From contig NC_090736.1 of NCBI RefSeq assembly GCF_036898095.1, positions 10,858,895 to 10,922,894 of the forward strand: a stretch of 64,000 nt of DNA, read 5' to 3'. A program made the position numbers and the translations under genes. The stretch's first letter is position 1, and each line of letters begins with the position of its first letter. The notes beneath the pieces were generated by a model. The model saw nothing but the letters and a program-made list of their open reading frames with translations, searched no databases and was not told the DNA's origin. Shown here one piece after another: positions 19,564 to 30,780 of the stretch. Source of the stretch: Palaemon carinicauda. Its lineage: Eukaryota; Arthropoda; Malacostraca; Decapoda; Palaemonidae.

Positions 19564-21454
19564 GCAAGGTAAAATTTTTTCACTTGATTGTACAGAGTTT
19601 GTGTGGGGTGTTGCTGTCAGTTACGGGGCATTTTTTTGGATGGGCTTGAGGGATAATGGGGGGCGGGGGATGGAATAAAAAAAATGGTTTGTATCTAAGA
19701 AGGCTTAGTGGGTTGAATGTTAGGAAACACACTATTATTATTATTTTTTTTTATAGCCCTCTGTGCCCCCTAAAAAGTGCTTTAATCTGTTATCATTCCT
19801 TTCCAGATATGGACAGCAGCCCCTTCACCCAGAAGGGAAATTTAGAAATTTAAACTTCAGAGTACTGTATGTATATAGGAAAGAAGCTGAGACCATTCTG
19901 CTAAGTACATAGAAAGATGAATGTTGACCATTGCCTGTTACTAGTGTGTAGTGGTCTGTGATGCTGCTCTGTATTCATATTATCTTACCTGTGAACTGTT
20001 AAGTCCCTTTCTCAAGTGTTTGACTGAATAACACAAAAACGAATGTATTATAAGGCCATTGTCTATTGCTCTTGTTCGGCAGTCAACACCGTAAAGTTAA
20101 TGAATATTTTGTTTCGATGTGTGAAGTAATGAGGAAGAATCTCCTTATATGAGAGTGTGTCATAAACATTAATAGTTCACAGGAGCTATTTAAATGGCAT
20201 ATCTGGTCTTGGGCCCCGGAAGTGAATTCAGTTGTAAGGAGGAGAGAGACTGTGTTCGAGTTTAGTCTGAATTGTTCCAGAATTATCAAAACCCCTTCCA
20301 AGAATGAGAAATTTAGGCACTACTGTGGTTAGACTGAAAAGTTTCGATGACAACATAACCTTATCACAGTGCAGGTTTACAATTGGAGATTTTCTAGACA
20401 TTGCTATCGTGGGCCCGCAGAGGCCTGCACGGCATCGTATGCGGCCATACTGTTCAGAATTTAAGAATGTTTAAGTAACTTTGCAGCCTAATGGTAGACT
20501 GGATATTGATAAGGACAGTATTGATTTAGGGAAAATTATTGCAGTACAGTATTTTTCACAGTTATATGCTCTTTATAGATGGTTCATTAGATATTAAGTG
20601 TTCAAGTTTATTACTGGTCATTACAGATGTCATAAAACCATAGTGTTGCGGGGTTCTCCTTTGAGCTTAGTGTAGGAGTAGTGTTTTTTGTTAAGATAAT
20701 TGGTCCACCCAGGCAATACCCACGGTTGTGTTTATCATGTACTAAAACATGTAGATGTGAATAGTTCTTTTTTTTTAGTCAAATCTTTTTTTTTATTTTA
20801 TCTTGAGGCTGGAGTGTAAAGGGATGTTAATTTTGTCTTTAATTGCTTATTTGAATTGAAAAAAACAATGTTAATGTAACCCTAACAGTTTTTTTTTTTT
20901 TTCAAATAGATATTTTTTGTTTTTATGAAGACAAATTTATTCCAGTTCCTTACATCACTGTGTCCCCCTTCTCAGCCACTATTTTTTTTCTTAGTTTTTA
21001 AATCTTTCTAATAAGTTATTTATCATAATTTTTTTTTCTCCCACACTGTATCCTGTTGTCAGTATAAAAAATTCTTTCCCTTTCACCTAATGTTCTGACA
21101 TTTTTTACCCAAGTTTGAAACCATCTTACCTAAAGAATATAGAGCTACTGTATATATAAATTCTGCTAACTTCTCAGAAATGAATCAACGGTCATTTTAC
21201 GTGTTAATCCAGCTAGCCCAAGGAAAGGGAATTTAGGAAGGAAGTAAGCTTCTAGCTGGGTCCCCTTGCCCATTATAAATCAAGGGGTGGTGCCCAGTGT
21301 TCCGTTCTCTTGACCTGTTACCTAGATTTTTGGGTATTCCACCGTTGTATATTTTTTTTGTGTAGTGAAGGTTAGGTTGTGGTCGCCATTTGGACACTAG
21401 ACAGTTTGGGTGCTACCTTTGGCCACAGTCCACAAACAACTATAACATAGCTAA
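19564..21454. other. Unassigned, AT-rich; one weak terminal-exon candidate
   Basis: No transposon motif is visible. At 19801-19853 a polypyrimidine tract and AG precede a short frame (MDSSPFTQKGNLEI then TAA), which could be a last coding exon followed by 3' UTR. Nothing else supports it, so it is not called. Several T-runs and A-runs occur. Confidence 0.35.
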
Positions 21455-23180
21455 AGAAACATTATAAATGCTGAGATCTGGATTTTGAGGAGCCACTGTC
21501 CTTGACCTACTTACAATCATACTTTGAGTTTTGATGGGATTCAACTTCTTACCCCATAATTTGCACCATGCACTAATTTTAGCTAGATCTCTATGAAGGG
21601 ATTCAGCAAGCCCAGATGTACATTCAGGAGATGGAATTGATGCAAAGACTGTAGCATCATCTGCATATGTAACAAGCTTGTTTTCTAGGCCAAACCACAT
21701 GTCATGTGTATAGAGTATGAAAAGTAATGGGTCAAGAACACTACTCTGAGAAATGCCAGATATCACATTCCTATACTCACTATGGTGCCCATCAACAACA
21801 ACTCTCTGCCATCTATTACTTAAAAATTCAAGGCCAATCATACAAACTTCCTGACCACAATCAAGGGATTTCTGTACATCAGATATTGTAAGAAGGGCAT
21901 TACATGCTCAAAGGCCTTTATGAAAACCAAATTGAAAACAAGGGAACAGATGATTACCTTCAGCAAACCTATGAAGACGCATTGCCAAAAACGTTCAAAA
22001 ACTATAGATAATATGGGAGTTATGGAAATTGGGTGGTAGTCAGTTGGACTTGAGCTACCACAAACAAATTTACATAGAGTAAAATTACCAATTCTCCAAC
22101 AAGTGCTAAAAGCTCTTCTTGCTAACTTCCGCAAAATAACAGATAACTTTGGAGCTCAAATAACTTTGGAGCTAAGAAATCTGCAGTCTAAAAAAGAAAG
22201 GAAAAATACCATTGGGGTCTACATCTCCATAAGCATCAAGGTCCATCAAGAGAGCTTTAATTTCACGAGATTGAAAAGTTAAACTAGTGAGTTTAGCCTC
22301 AGGAAAACAGGAATGAGGATGAGCAAGTTTCTCACTACTCTGCTTACTGTCAAACACATCAGCCAAAAGGGTTGCCTTTTCCTTTGGACAGTGAGTGACT
22401 GAGCCATCTGGTTTAAGTAAAGTAGGAACTGATGCATCTATACCAAAGAGTGGAGATTTAAGGGTAGTCCACCACAAATGTTCCTCGGTTGTACCAGAAA
22501 GGATTTCTTTTATGGTTAAATTGTATTCCTTTTCAGCTGAAGCATAAACTCTCTGGTCAAAAGCTCTAAGCTGAGTATAGTTATTTCAGGTCAAATCTTC
22601 CAAAGATGATAGGCCTCCTGCTTCTCCAAGTAAGAAAGTCTATAATCATCGTTAAACCATAGTTTGTCCTTCACTTGGTACCTTAGCACAAGAGAGGGGA
22701 TACGCCTATCAATTATGTTAGCTAGATTCTCATTCAAAGGGACAACAGGATCAACACTACTACCGTATACAATTGTGACCAATTCAAGCCCAAATGATCA
22801 CTCAAAATCCCATTCCAGTTTGCTTGAGATTTCATATAAATCTTACACGAGTATGATACATCAGGGACAGGCTGATCAGTTTTCCCTACTAATGAAATCA
22901 AGGCATAATCAGATGTCCCAACTGGAGAACCAACCTTACTTGTTATAACTCCAGGGGAGTCAGTGTATACGACGTCCAAACAGTTACCAGACCTGTGAGT
23001 AGCTTCATTTCTAATTTGCTGACAGCCTGATTCAGAGGCAAAGTCTAAAGCTCTTAAGCTATGGTAATCAGTAGGAGAAATAGGATTTAACCCCTCCCTA
23101 TGGTGAGCATTGAAATCACCAACAAATACAAAAGAGGCTTTTCTATCATCTTGTATCTTAGCCATAATGATAAGAAGACA
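21455..23180 (-). mobile_element. LINE A (CR1/jockey-like group), 3'-side piece
   Basis: Read on the minus strand this gives the late endonuclease (VFVGDFNAHHREG at about 23100, then TSDYALISLV), a linker and the RT (YHPISITPILS, then NVISGISQSSVLDPLLFILY, then YADDATVF near 21640). It is homologous to LINE B throughout and ends abruptly at 21455, short of the thumb. Its upstream continuation is at 26955-27108: an RTE-like element split it. Several frameshifts and stops are present. Confidence 0.85.
23166..23180 (+). repeat. Left copy of a 15-bp target-site duplication
   Basis: AATGATAAGAAGACA here and AATGGTAAGAAGACA at 26940-26954 flank the RTE-like insertion (one mismatch). Both lie in LINE A sequence. 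Confidence 0.85.
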
Positions 23181-23402
23181 GGGGATAAGATACGGAATGA
23201 AGTAATTAGGGATACCGCAGGAGTTAGAAAACTACCAGATAAGATCCAAGAAAGTACACTGAAGTGGTACAGTCATGTCATGAAAAGAGATGAACAGTAT
23301 ATTGGAAGGAGAGTGATAGAAATGGAGGTACAGGGAACGAGGAGAGGGAGACCAAAGCGAAGGTGGGTGGACTGTATCAAGGATGACCTTCGATCAAAGG
23401 GA
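23181..23402 (+). mobile_element. RTE-like LINE tail inserted in LINE A, first part
   Basis: Plus-strand frame reads LPDKIQESTLKWYSHVMKRD, then GTRRGRPKRRWVDCIKDDLR, the typical C-terminal end of RTE-type ORF2 proteins. It is a 5'-truncated insertion of about 0.3 kb that continues at 26853-26939 after an interruption by LINE B. A twin copy lies at 28696-28984. Confidence 0.8.
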
Positions 23403-23653
23403 TTATTATTTCTATTATTATTATTACTAGCCAAGCTACAATCCTAGTTGGAAAAGCAAGATGCTATAAGCCTAAGGGCTCCAACAGGGAAAAATAGCCC
23501 AGTGAGGAAAGGAAATAAGGAAATAAATAAATGATGAGGATAAATTAACAATAAAGCATTCTAAAAACAGTAACAGTGTCAAAACAGATATGTCCTATAT
23601 AAACTATTAACAACATCAAAAACAGATATGTCATATACAAACTATAAAAAGAC

Positions 23654-26490
23654 TCATGTCAGCCTGGTCAACATAAAAACATTTGCTCCAACTTTGAACT
23701 TTTGAAGTTCTACTGATTCAACTACCCGATTAGGAAGATCATTCCACAACTTGGTAACAGTTGGAATAAAACTTCTAGAATACTGTGTAGTATTGAGCCT
23801 CATGATGGAGAAGGCCTGGCTATTAGAATTAACTGCCTGCCTAGTATTACGAACAGGATAGAATTGTCCAGGGAGATCTGAATGTAAAGGATGGTCAGAG
23901 TTATGAAAAATCTTATGCAACATGCATGATGAACTTATTGAACGACAGTGCCAGAGATTAATATCTAGATCAGGAATAAGAAATTTGATAGACCGTAAGT
24001 TTCTGTCCAACAAATTAAGATGAGAATCAGCAGCTGAACACCAGACGAGAACATTACTCAAAACAAGGTAGAATGAAAGAATTAAAACACTTCTTCAGAA
24101 TAGATTGATCACCGAAAATCTTGTAAGACTTTCTCAATAAGCCAATTTTTTGTGCAATTGAAGAAGACACAGACCTAATGTGTTTCTCAAAAGTAAATCT
24201 GCTGTCGAGAATCACACCTAAAATTTTAAAAGAGTCATACAAATTTAAAGAAACATTATCAATACTGAGATCAATGTTGAGGAGCCACAGTCCTTAACCT
24301 ATTTACAATCATACTTTGAGTTTTGTTAGGATTCAACTTCATACCCCATAATTTGCACCATGCACTAATTTTAGCTAAATCTCTATTAAGAGATTCATCA
24401 ACCCCAGATCTACATTCAGGGGATGTAATTGATGCAAATAGTAGCATCCTCTGCATATGCAACAAGCTTGTTTTCTAGGCCAAACCACATGTCATGTGTA
24501 TATAGTATGAAAAGTAATGGGCCAAGAACTCTACCCTGTGGAATACCGGATATCACATTCCTATACTCACCATGGTGCCCATCAACAACAACTCTTTGAG
24601 ATCTATTACTTAAAAAATCAATAATAATGCTAAGAAACGACCCACCCACTCTCAACTGTTTCAGTTTGAAAACAAGGACCTCATGATTAACACGGTCAAG
24701 GGCAGCATTAAAATCAAGGCCAATCATACGAACTTCCTGACCACAATCAAGGGATTTCTGTACAACATTGGAGATTGTAAGAAGGGCATCACATGCTCCA
24801 AGGCCTTTACGAAAACCAAATTGCAAACTAGGGAGTAGATCATTACCTTCAGCAAACCAATTAAGACGTTTTGCCAGAAGACGTTCAAAAACTTTAGATA
24901 ATATGGGAGTTATGGAAATTGGGCGGTAATCAGTGGGACTTGAGCTACCACAAACACAATTACATAGAGGAGTAACATTACCAATTCTCCAAGTGCTAAA
25001 AGCTCCTCTTCTAGCTAACTTGCACAAAATAACAGATAACTTTAGAGCTAAGAAATCTGCCATCTTTATAAAAAACAAAGGCAAAATACCATTTGGGTCT
25101 ACACCTCCATAAGCATCAAGATCCATCAACAGAACTTTAATCTCACGAGATCGAAAAGCTAAACTAGTTAGTTTAGCCTCAGGAAAACAGGAATGAGGAA
25201 TTTCAAGTTTTTCATTACTCTGTTTACTGTCAAAATCAGCCAAAAGGGTTGCCTTTTCCTTTGGACAGTGAGTGACTGAGCCATCTGGTTTAAGTAAAGG
25301 AAGACCCGTTGCATCTACACCAAAGAGTGCAGATTTAAGGGTAGACCACCGTTTATGTTCCTCAATTGTACCAGAAAGGGTTTCTTTTATGGTTAAATTG
25401 TACTCCTTTTCAGTTAAGGCATCAACTCTCTGAGCAAAGGCTCTAAGCTGAATATAGTTGTTCTAGGTCAAATCTGATCTGTTACCCTTCCAAAGGTGAT
25501 AGGCCTCCTGCTTCTCCAAATAAGCACGTCTACAATCATCAATGAATCACGGTTTGTCCTTCACTCAGTACCTTAGCACATGAGAAGGGATATGCCTATC
25601 AATTATGTTGACTAGATTCTCATTCAAAGGGACAAAAGGATCTATACTACTATATAATTGTGACCAATTCAAGCACAAAAGATCATGCAAAATCCCATTC
25701 CAGTCTGCTTGGGATTTCATAAAAATTTTACAAGAGTATGATATATCAGGGACAGGCTGCTCAGTCTTCACTACTAATGAAATCAAGGCATGATCAGATG
25801 TCCCGACTGGAGAACCAACCTTACTAGTTATAACGCCAGGGGAGACAGTGTATACGAGGTCCAAGCAATTACTAGACCTGTGAGTAGCTTCATTTATGAT
25901 TTGCTCACAGCCTGATTCAGAGGCAAAGTCTAAAGCGTCTAGGAGAGATAGAACTTAACCACTCCCTATGGTGAGCATTAAAATCACCAACAAAGACAAA
26001 AGAAGCCTTTCTATCATCTTGTATCTTAGCCATAATGGTAAGAAGACAATCGAAGATAAAATCACCCATGTTTGGATTCCGGCAGATCGAACACAAATAA
26101 AAGTTGTTATGCCTGCCACAAACTTTTATTACCTGAATCTCATGACAACCACATTGATAGCAAGACTTATGAGAAGCAGGGTACTCGGTCCTAATATACA
26201 CCACCATTCCCCTGGGCCTAGGGATGGCATCACGTTTCAACATTATTGGCTACTTAAAATCAGTTATAAGCTCAGATGAGTGCCTCATATTAGAAACCAA
26301 AGTTTCTGAGCACAAAAGAATATCATACTGTCTGGACACAACTGTAAGGTCTTGGATATTTGCATGAAGACCACGAATATTGCAATACAGAAGACGACAT
26401 TGACAAAATCTAGGACGTACTGGTCCCGGATTTCGCTCAATGTCTCCAGACAGCACAAGAACTAATGGAAATAAAAAAAAGAGACATCAT
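23654..26490 (-). pseudogene. LINE B ORF: 2A motif, AP endonuclease, RT
   Basis: N-terminal end: ATGs at 26490/26487, a hydrophobic stretch, then GDIERNPGP (26421-26444). Endonuclease follows: YCNIRGLHANIQ, LLCSETLV, RGMVVYIRTEY, VFVGDFNAHH (about 26000) and TSDHALISLV (about 25790), matching the AP-endonuclease nicking domain of LINEs. RT: PTDYRPISITPILSKVFERL, then MIGLDFNAALDRVNHE (motif A), then VISGIPQGRVLGPLLFILY (motif B), then VAYAEDAT (motif C, normally YADD, here E). Thumb and C-terminus: FKILGVILDSRFTFEKH to LWNDLPNRVVESVELQKFK ending 23654. At least five frameshifts or stops, including a likely one-base change in the A8/T8 run at 26473-26480. Confidence 0.85.
26421..26444 (-). other. 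2A-like recoding motif DIERNPGP
   Basis: The codons read D-I-E-R-N-P-G-P and match the 2A consensus D(V/I)ExNPGP exactly. In 2A peptides the ribosome fails to form the bond between the last G and P, releasing the upstream peptide. Several LINEs with AP endonuclease are known to carry such motifs at the start of ORF2. Here it follows a short hydrophobic N-terminal stretch and precedes the endonuclease. Confidence 0.8.
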
Positions 26491-26852
26491 ACTTAAAAAC
26501 TAGATTAACAAGAATTATAACAAAAACAATATGTACAGAATTATAAATAAAGTGATTGATGAAACCCACAGACTATAGTAAAAAGTCAGAAAAACTGGTC
26601 AACATGGAGGAGCCGATACACCATGCAAGGCTAAATACCCTCCAGGATAGACACTTCAACTGAAGGGAGGACAATAAGGATAGTTTTGAGAAAAAAAAGA
26701 ATCAGAAAAAGGAAAAGACAACCTCTTGATAAACCACCAGGGCATCCATGGCCCTTCTATTAAGCCTGCCCAACACACCATTTAAAAAAAACTAGAGGAA
26801 GAAAAAAAAATTAAAATAAGATAGAATAGTGTGCCCGAGTGTACCCTCAAGC

Positions 26853-26939
26853 AAGGTGTAGGATAGAGGTAAATGGAAAAAGCTGACCAGAAACATCGAC
26901 CCCACATAGAAGTGGGAAAAGATGTAGACAAAGAAGAAG
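26853..26939 (+). mobile_element. RTE-like LINE tail, second part
   Basis: Resumes with GTGTAGGATAGAGGTAAATG, then AGAAACATCGACCCCACATA (NIDPT stop), and a GAAGAAGAA tail at 26929-26940. It aligns with 28895-28984 of the uninterrupted twin copy. Confidence 0.8.
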
Positions 26940-26954
26940 AATGGTAAGAAGACA
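26940..26954 (+). repeat. Right copy of the 15-bp target-site duplication
   Basis: AATGGTAAGAAGACA, partner of 23166-23180. Confidence 0.85.
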
Positions 26955-27108
26955 ATCGAAGATAGAATCATCTTTGTCTGGATTCTGGTAGATTGAACAC
27001 AAATAGAAACTGTTATGCCTGCCACAAACTTTTATTACCTGAATCTCATGAAATCTACATTCATAGAAGGACTTATGAGAAGCAAGGTACTCAGTCCTAA
27101 TATACCTG
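26955..27108 (-). mobile_element. LINE A, 5'-side piece
   Basis: Aligns with the endonuclease region of LINE B at about 26048-26200 (minus strand, the CGRHNNFYLCSI region). It breaks off at 27108, so LINE A is truncated at both ends. Confidence 0.75.
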
Positions 27109-27308
27109 GCTTACAATGCTGGTGATAAGTGTGGAGGGACCACTCGCCTCCAATCAGTGCCACAGTGACATATGCACTGGGCTCACACTCTGCTCCCAAA
27201 GGAATCAGTCAGCGGATAACCTATGTTAATCCCTCTTCACAAAAGAAAGCAGCTCTTTCAGGGTAAACAAAACTTTTTCTAATCAAGGGAGGAATGTAGA
27301 AGGGCCTG

Positions 27309-27490
27309 AGTGATCAGCCATGGCCACACATGCCTTCAACTGCAGCCCCATGGGTGATCGGCCATGGCCATAGCCATAGCCCTAGGTGATCCATTATGGC
27401 CAAAGGTCATTGGCCCCAGTTTCATAGGCCGTCAACCCAGGGTGATCAGCCTTGGTCTCACTGGCCGTTAGCCCCAGATGATTGACTGCT
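27309..27490 (+). repeat. Degenerate TGATC(A/G)GCCATGGCC repeats
   Basis: Five to seven imperfect copies of a ~25-40-base unit built on TGATCRGCC and TGGCC. Confidence 0.6.
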
Positions 27491-28218
27491 GGCACAGATC
27501 GGATGCCGGGGCCAATCTCTCAGACCAATATAGCAGCCGATGTTCTGACAGACACAAGGTCGCTCACAGTCCTGCTCAAGTTCTTGTGACTAACTTTCCC
27601 AGATTTAAACTACTTCTTCTTATGATAAGAATCATCAGAATCAGAGGGGAATGAGGAAGAGGAGGAGGAGGATAACTTCACAAAAATGTGTACCCTTACC
27701 CTTAATCACCAAGAAGTTCGTGTTGGGTTCAGTAGGAATGATCAACTGATACCCCCTTAAATAGCAGTCACTGAGGCACCAATCTCACCTTGCTGATCAA
27801 TATACAAACTCTGCAGCTGCTCAAGGGTGAACAGAAACAGTTCTTATTGATCAGCATCTGAACTTTAATGATTACGCTTCACAGCAGCACTTGAAGTAGC
27901 GTAAATGATACTCAAATCAGCCTACCTATTGGTTTGGAGATAGGTCTGTGGTAGGAATTACACATGATTGCTAATTGACCTTGAAGGTTACCAGTCAATA
28001 TGTGAGCTCCCCATATGGTATGAGGAAGTATCTGCCTTGAGTAAAGGGCTGGAGATTGGTCCAGTTAGGAATGTTCACCTTCAACTAATTAAACAGTAGT
28101 GGCTGTGAGACATAACAGGCTTATGTTCACTGTTCCAAAGTGAAAATATTGGCTGATGCATGAGCTCCATAATGATTTGAGGCAGTAAAGTGAACAATGC
28201 CACTATTGGTCCACCATA

Positions 28219-28284
28219 CGGTGCTGGATATACTCCCGGGAAGGACTATTACGGTGCTGGATATACTCCCGGGAAGGACTATTC
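28219..28284 (+). repeat. 33-bp tandem duplication, two perfect copies
   Basis: Unit ACGGTGCTGGATATACTCCC plus GGGAAGGACTATT at 28219-28251 and 28252-28284; the second unit is perfect to its last bases. Confidence 0.9.
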
Positions 28285-28678
28285 ACTTTTAAATGATCAA
28301 ACAGCTGACTATAACACCATGCTGACAACTGGTAGCCTGCCCTGAAGGTACTAGTTGGTGGGAGATTTCCATAAGGAACAATCTTCCTTATCATGATAAG
28401 AACAGGAAGAGTTGGCGCGACCCTCCCGTGGCCAAATTTTGCTACAATTAGGATCACTCGCCTGCTCTCGGTAACGGTGTCTCCGTCAGTTGAGATCACC
28501 AGACAAATTAGTTTCATAATCAAACGTTACTCGTTTATATTGGGTTATACCCTTCCAAGCCAGAGAAACTACCATGGAGCGAGACAAGTTACACTCTTGA
28601 GTTCATTGTCTTGGGAATGCAAGAAAAGCACTCCAAATGGGGATTACTGCTTACAGTCACCCCTACATAAAGATACAT

Positions 28679-28695
28679 AACACAGGGGGTTTTGC
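28679..28695 (+). repeat. Left copy of a 17-bp target-site duplication
   Basis: AACACAGGGGGTTTTGC, repeated exactly at 28985-29001. Confidence 0.9.
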
Positions 28696-28984
28696 TTGAG
28701 AACTATCAGATAAGATCCAAGAAAGTAGACTGAGGTGGTATGGTCATGTCATGAGAAGAGATGAAGAGTATATTGGGAGGAGAGTGATGCAAGTGGAGGT
28801 ACAGGGAACGAGAAGAAGAGGGAGACCAAAGCGAAGGTGGATGGACTGTATCAAGGATGACCTTCGATCAAAGGGATTAACCGGTGATGAAGTGTGGGAC
28901 AGAGGTAGTTGGGGAACACTTGCCAGAAACATCGACCCCACATAAAAGTGGGAAAAGATGCAGACAAAGAAGTAGAACAACAAC
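28696..28984 (+). mobile_element. 5'-truncated RTE-like LINE tail with exact target duplication
   Basis: 289 bases. The frame from about 28703 reads LSDKIQESRLRWYGHVMRRD, then RRGRPKRRWMDCIKDDLRSK, then WGTLARNIDPT stop, which is the C-terminus of an RTE-type ORF2. The 3' tail is GAACAACAAC. Exact 17-bp direct repeats flank it, the mark of target-primed reverse transcription. The coding remnant itself has no stop before NIDPT, so it is a fairly young insertion. Confidence 0.9.
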
Positions 28985-29001
28985 AACACAGGGGGTTTTG
29001 C
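28985..29001 (+). repeat. Right copy of the 17-bp target-site duplication
   Basis: AACACAGGGGGTTTTGC, identical to 28679-28695. Confidence 0.9.
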
Positions 29002-29663
29002 AGGTTGTATCTGTATGGGAAAAATATTCACTTCACCACATCCTTATCTTTTGATGCACTTGCATTTGCAAGCAAGAGAGCTCACAAGAGTAAAAATTAA
29101 GCACTTATCACAAACGAATGTAGGAAAAGATCAGACAGATAAGAGAGCGTGATAGTACGCCAGTACCTATTGTGGCCAAAGACAAATGTTATTTGGCAAC
29201 ATATGGGTGGGCGGGGCTTTCCCTTCGCACCACCTGAAATTAAATATCTACTTTGTTAACAATTCAGTAGCCATTCCATTGCCACTAAGGATATATCCTT
29301 ACTTTATGACAAAATGTTTGCATACACGTATGAAAAATAGAAACCAATCACTTGTCCTCATACTACATTCTACTGTATTTCTGAATTTGAAATAGTTATT
29401 TCTAATATAAATTTTGATATATAGGGTAGTACTTAGATCAATTTTATTCATACCTGTATCTACTATACAGTATAAGACCACAAACCATAGAATGAGCTCA
29501 TGTGACAGAGTTGTATCAATAGCACTATAATGGAAAGTCTGAAGTAATAAACGAGGTTCTAATATAGTTAGATTACCTTTTGTAATTTCAACTATGTTGT
29601 GACAAGACCAATGATGGCTATATGAAACATAAATACAGAGAAAAATGTCCCTGTAAAACATAC
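29002..29663. other. No recognisable feature (possible intron)
   Basis: AT-rich, no transposon motif. It lies 3' of the minus-strand exon candidate and so may be its downstream intron. Confidence 0.4.
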
Positions 29664-29834
29664 CTTGTACACAGTTGCATTAGCAAGAAGTGAATGAGCT
29701 AATGATGTGATCTTCGCTGCATCTTCTAGAGTCCAGGATCCATCAAATTTCTGATGACTAACAACAGCCATAAGATTTGTCTCATAGTTCACTGGAGAAT
29801 ATTCCCCACTTTCTGGTTTCTCTTCCATGTTTCC
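29664..29834 (-). CDS. Internal exon of a host gene, VWA5A/PARP4-like module candidate
   Basis: On the minus strand a 171-base block (57 codons, phase 0 at both ends) is open: GNMEEKPESGEYSPVNYETN, then LMAVVSHQKFDGSWTLEDAA, then KITSLAHSLLANATVYK. It is preceded by TTGTTGATGTAG and followed by GTATGT, good splice signals. The block Q-x-x-DGSW-x-L resembles a C-terminal module of von Willebrand A domain protein 5A and PARP4, where LQxxDGSW is typical; here HQKFDGSW. Codon use and absence of stops distinguish it from the surrounding decayed DNA. No neighbouring exon could be recognised. An alternative is a captured exon in a repeat. Confidence 0.5.
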
Positions 29835-30780
29835 CTACATCAACAAATTCTAAATTTAGTTTATGAAGCATAATTGATATTTCTTAGGATAGATTTTACA
29901 ATGAATAAAGAAAATTTCTTTAAACATGTGTGTGCAAGTGTGAAAATTTCTAAGATTATGCAATCATTGCCTCTGGCCACAAAAATCATTGACTCATTCA
30001 ATATCTGGAAAAAATACCTACGCGAGATATAATTATATTTTTACCTTCACACCTCCACTAGTGAACATCAAAACCTTGTGTTACCAGCCAAACCTTTACT
30101 TAACGGGAAAATCACCTACCTGATTAAAGTGGTTTCGGACACCAGGTTCTCACTCAATTAACATCTAAAACAATTCTGAATGGTGCATGAATAAAGGTAT
30201 ACCAAATAAGCTAACTTTTTAATAATCAATTTTGTTTTCGTTTACATTTTACAGTGTCAACTTGATATTAGCAATGACGACCATGTAATGTCACTTATTA
30301 CAATCTGGTCCAAAGTCCTCAGCTCCTACATCAGCAGATAAAGCTTACCATACTTTAGAAAAGAATTGGAAAATCATTATACAAGAAGCAATATTATAAA
30401 TGCTATTCCTGTCAAAAGTGTTTTTATTTGTCCGTCAATTTAAGCATTTACTATTTCCTGAGCTACTGATTTGGAAAATTTTAACAAATAATTTCCTGAA
30501 ATGAGGCGTTTAAAGTACTTAAGAATTTGTTCACATGCATATACAAATCTTTAATTCTTTAAAATAGGATATGTCTTCTGTAGAACTGAAACAACTGTTG
30601 AATTTGTTAAGTGGTATTTAACGATAGGTGTTCCGCCCACTTTCCTGTCAAAGGCTCTTCACATTTGTCTTCGGCCCCAATGAGTACAGCCGTACTTTTG
30701 TATCCTATCAAAAGGCCTTTTAATCTTTTTCTTTTCATGCAGTTTGAATATTTGATTGTTGGCTTCCCCTCATCATTATG
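29835..30780. other. No recognisable feature (possible intron)
   Basis: AT-rich and free of transposon motifs. It lies 5' of the minus-strand exon candidate. Confidence 0.4.

Larger units (their letters stand above)
23403..26850 (-). mobile_element. LINE B (CR1/jockey-like group), nearly full length
   Basis: Runs from a 5' end near 26850 (minus strand CTTGCTTGAGGGTACACTCG) to a 3' end at about 23403 with an ATT-rich tail. It has a 5' UTR, a single long coding region (endonuclease plus RT) and a 3' UTR with TTTTCCAACTAGGATTGTAG. It sits inside the RTE-like tail, so it is the youngest of the three nested elements. Its relative, LINE A, is only a fragment. A further 65-base 3'-end piece of the family lies at 36372-36436. 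Confidence 0.85.
27109..28678. other. Unassigned DNA with degenerate repeats
   Basis: No coding motif in either direction. Degenerate repeats of the GTGATCAGCCATGGCC type occupy 27309-27490. The pattern is reminiscent of decayed DIRS gag-type repeat DNA, but this is weak. A 33-bp duplication lies at 28219-28284. Confidence 0.4.

Noticed and set aside
19801..19853. Calling a host exon
   Set aside because: Only one splice-like signal and fifteen codons with no recognisable family; insufficient.
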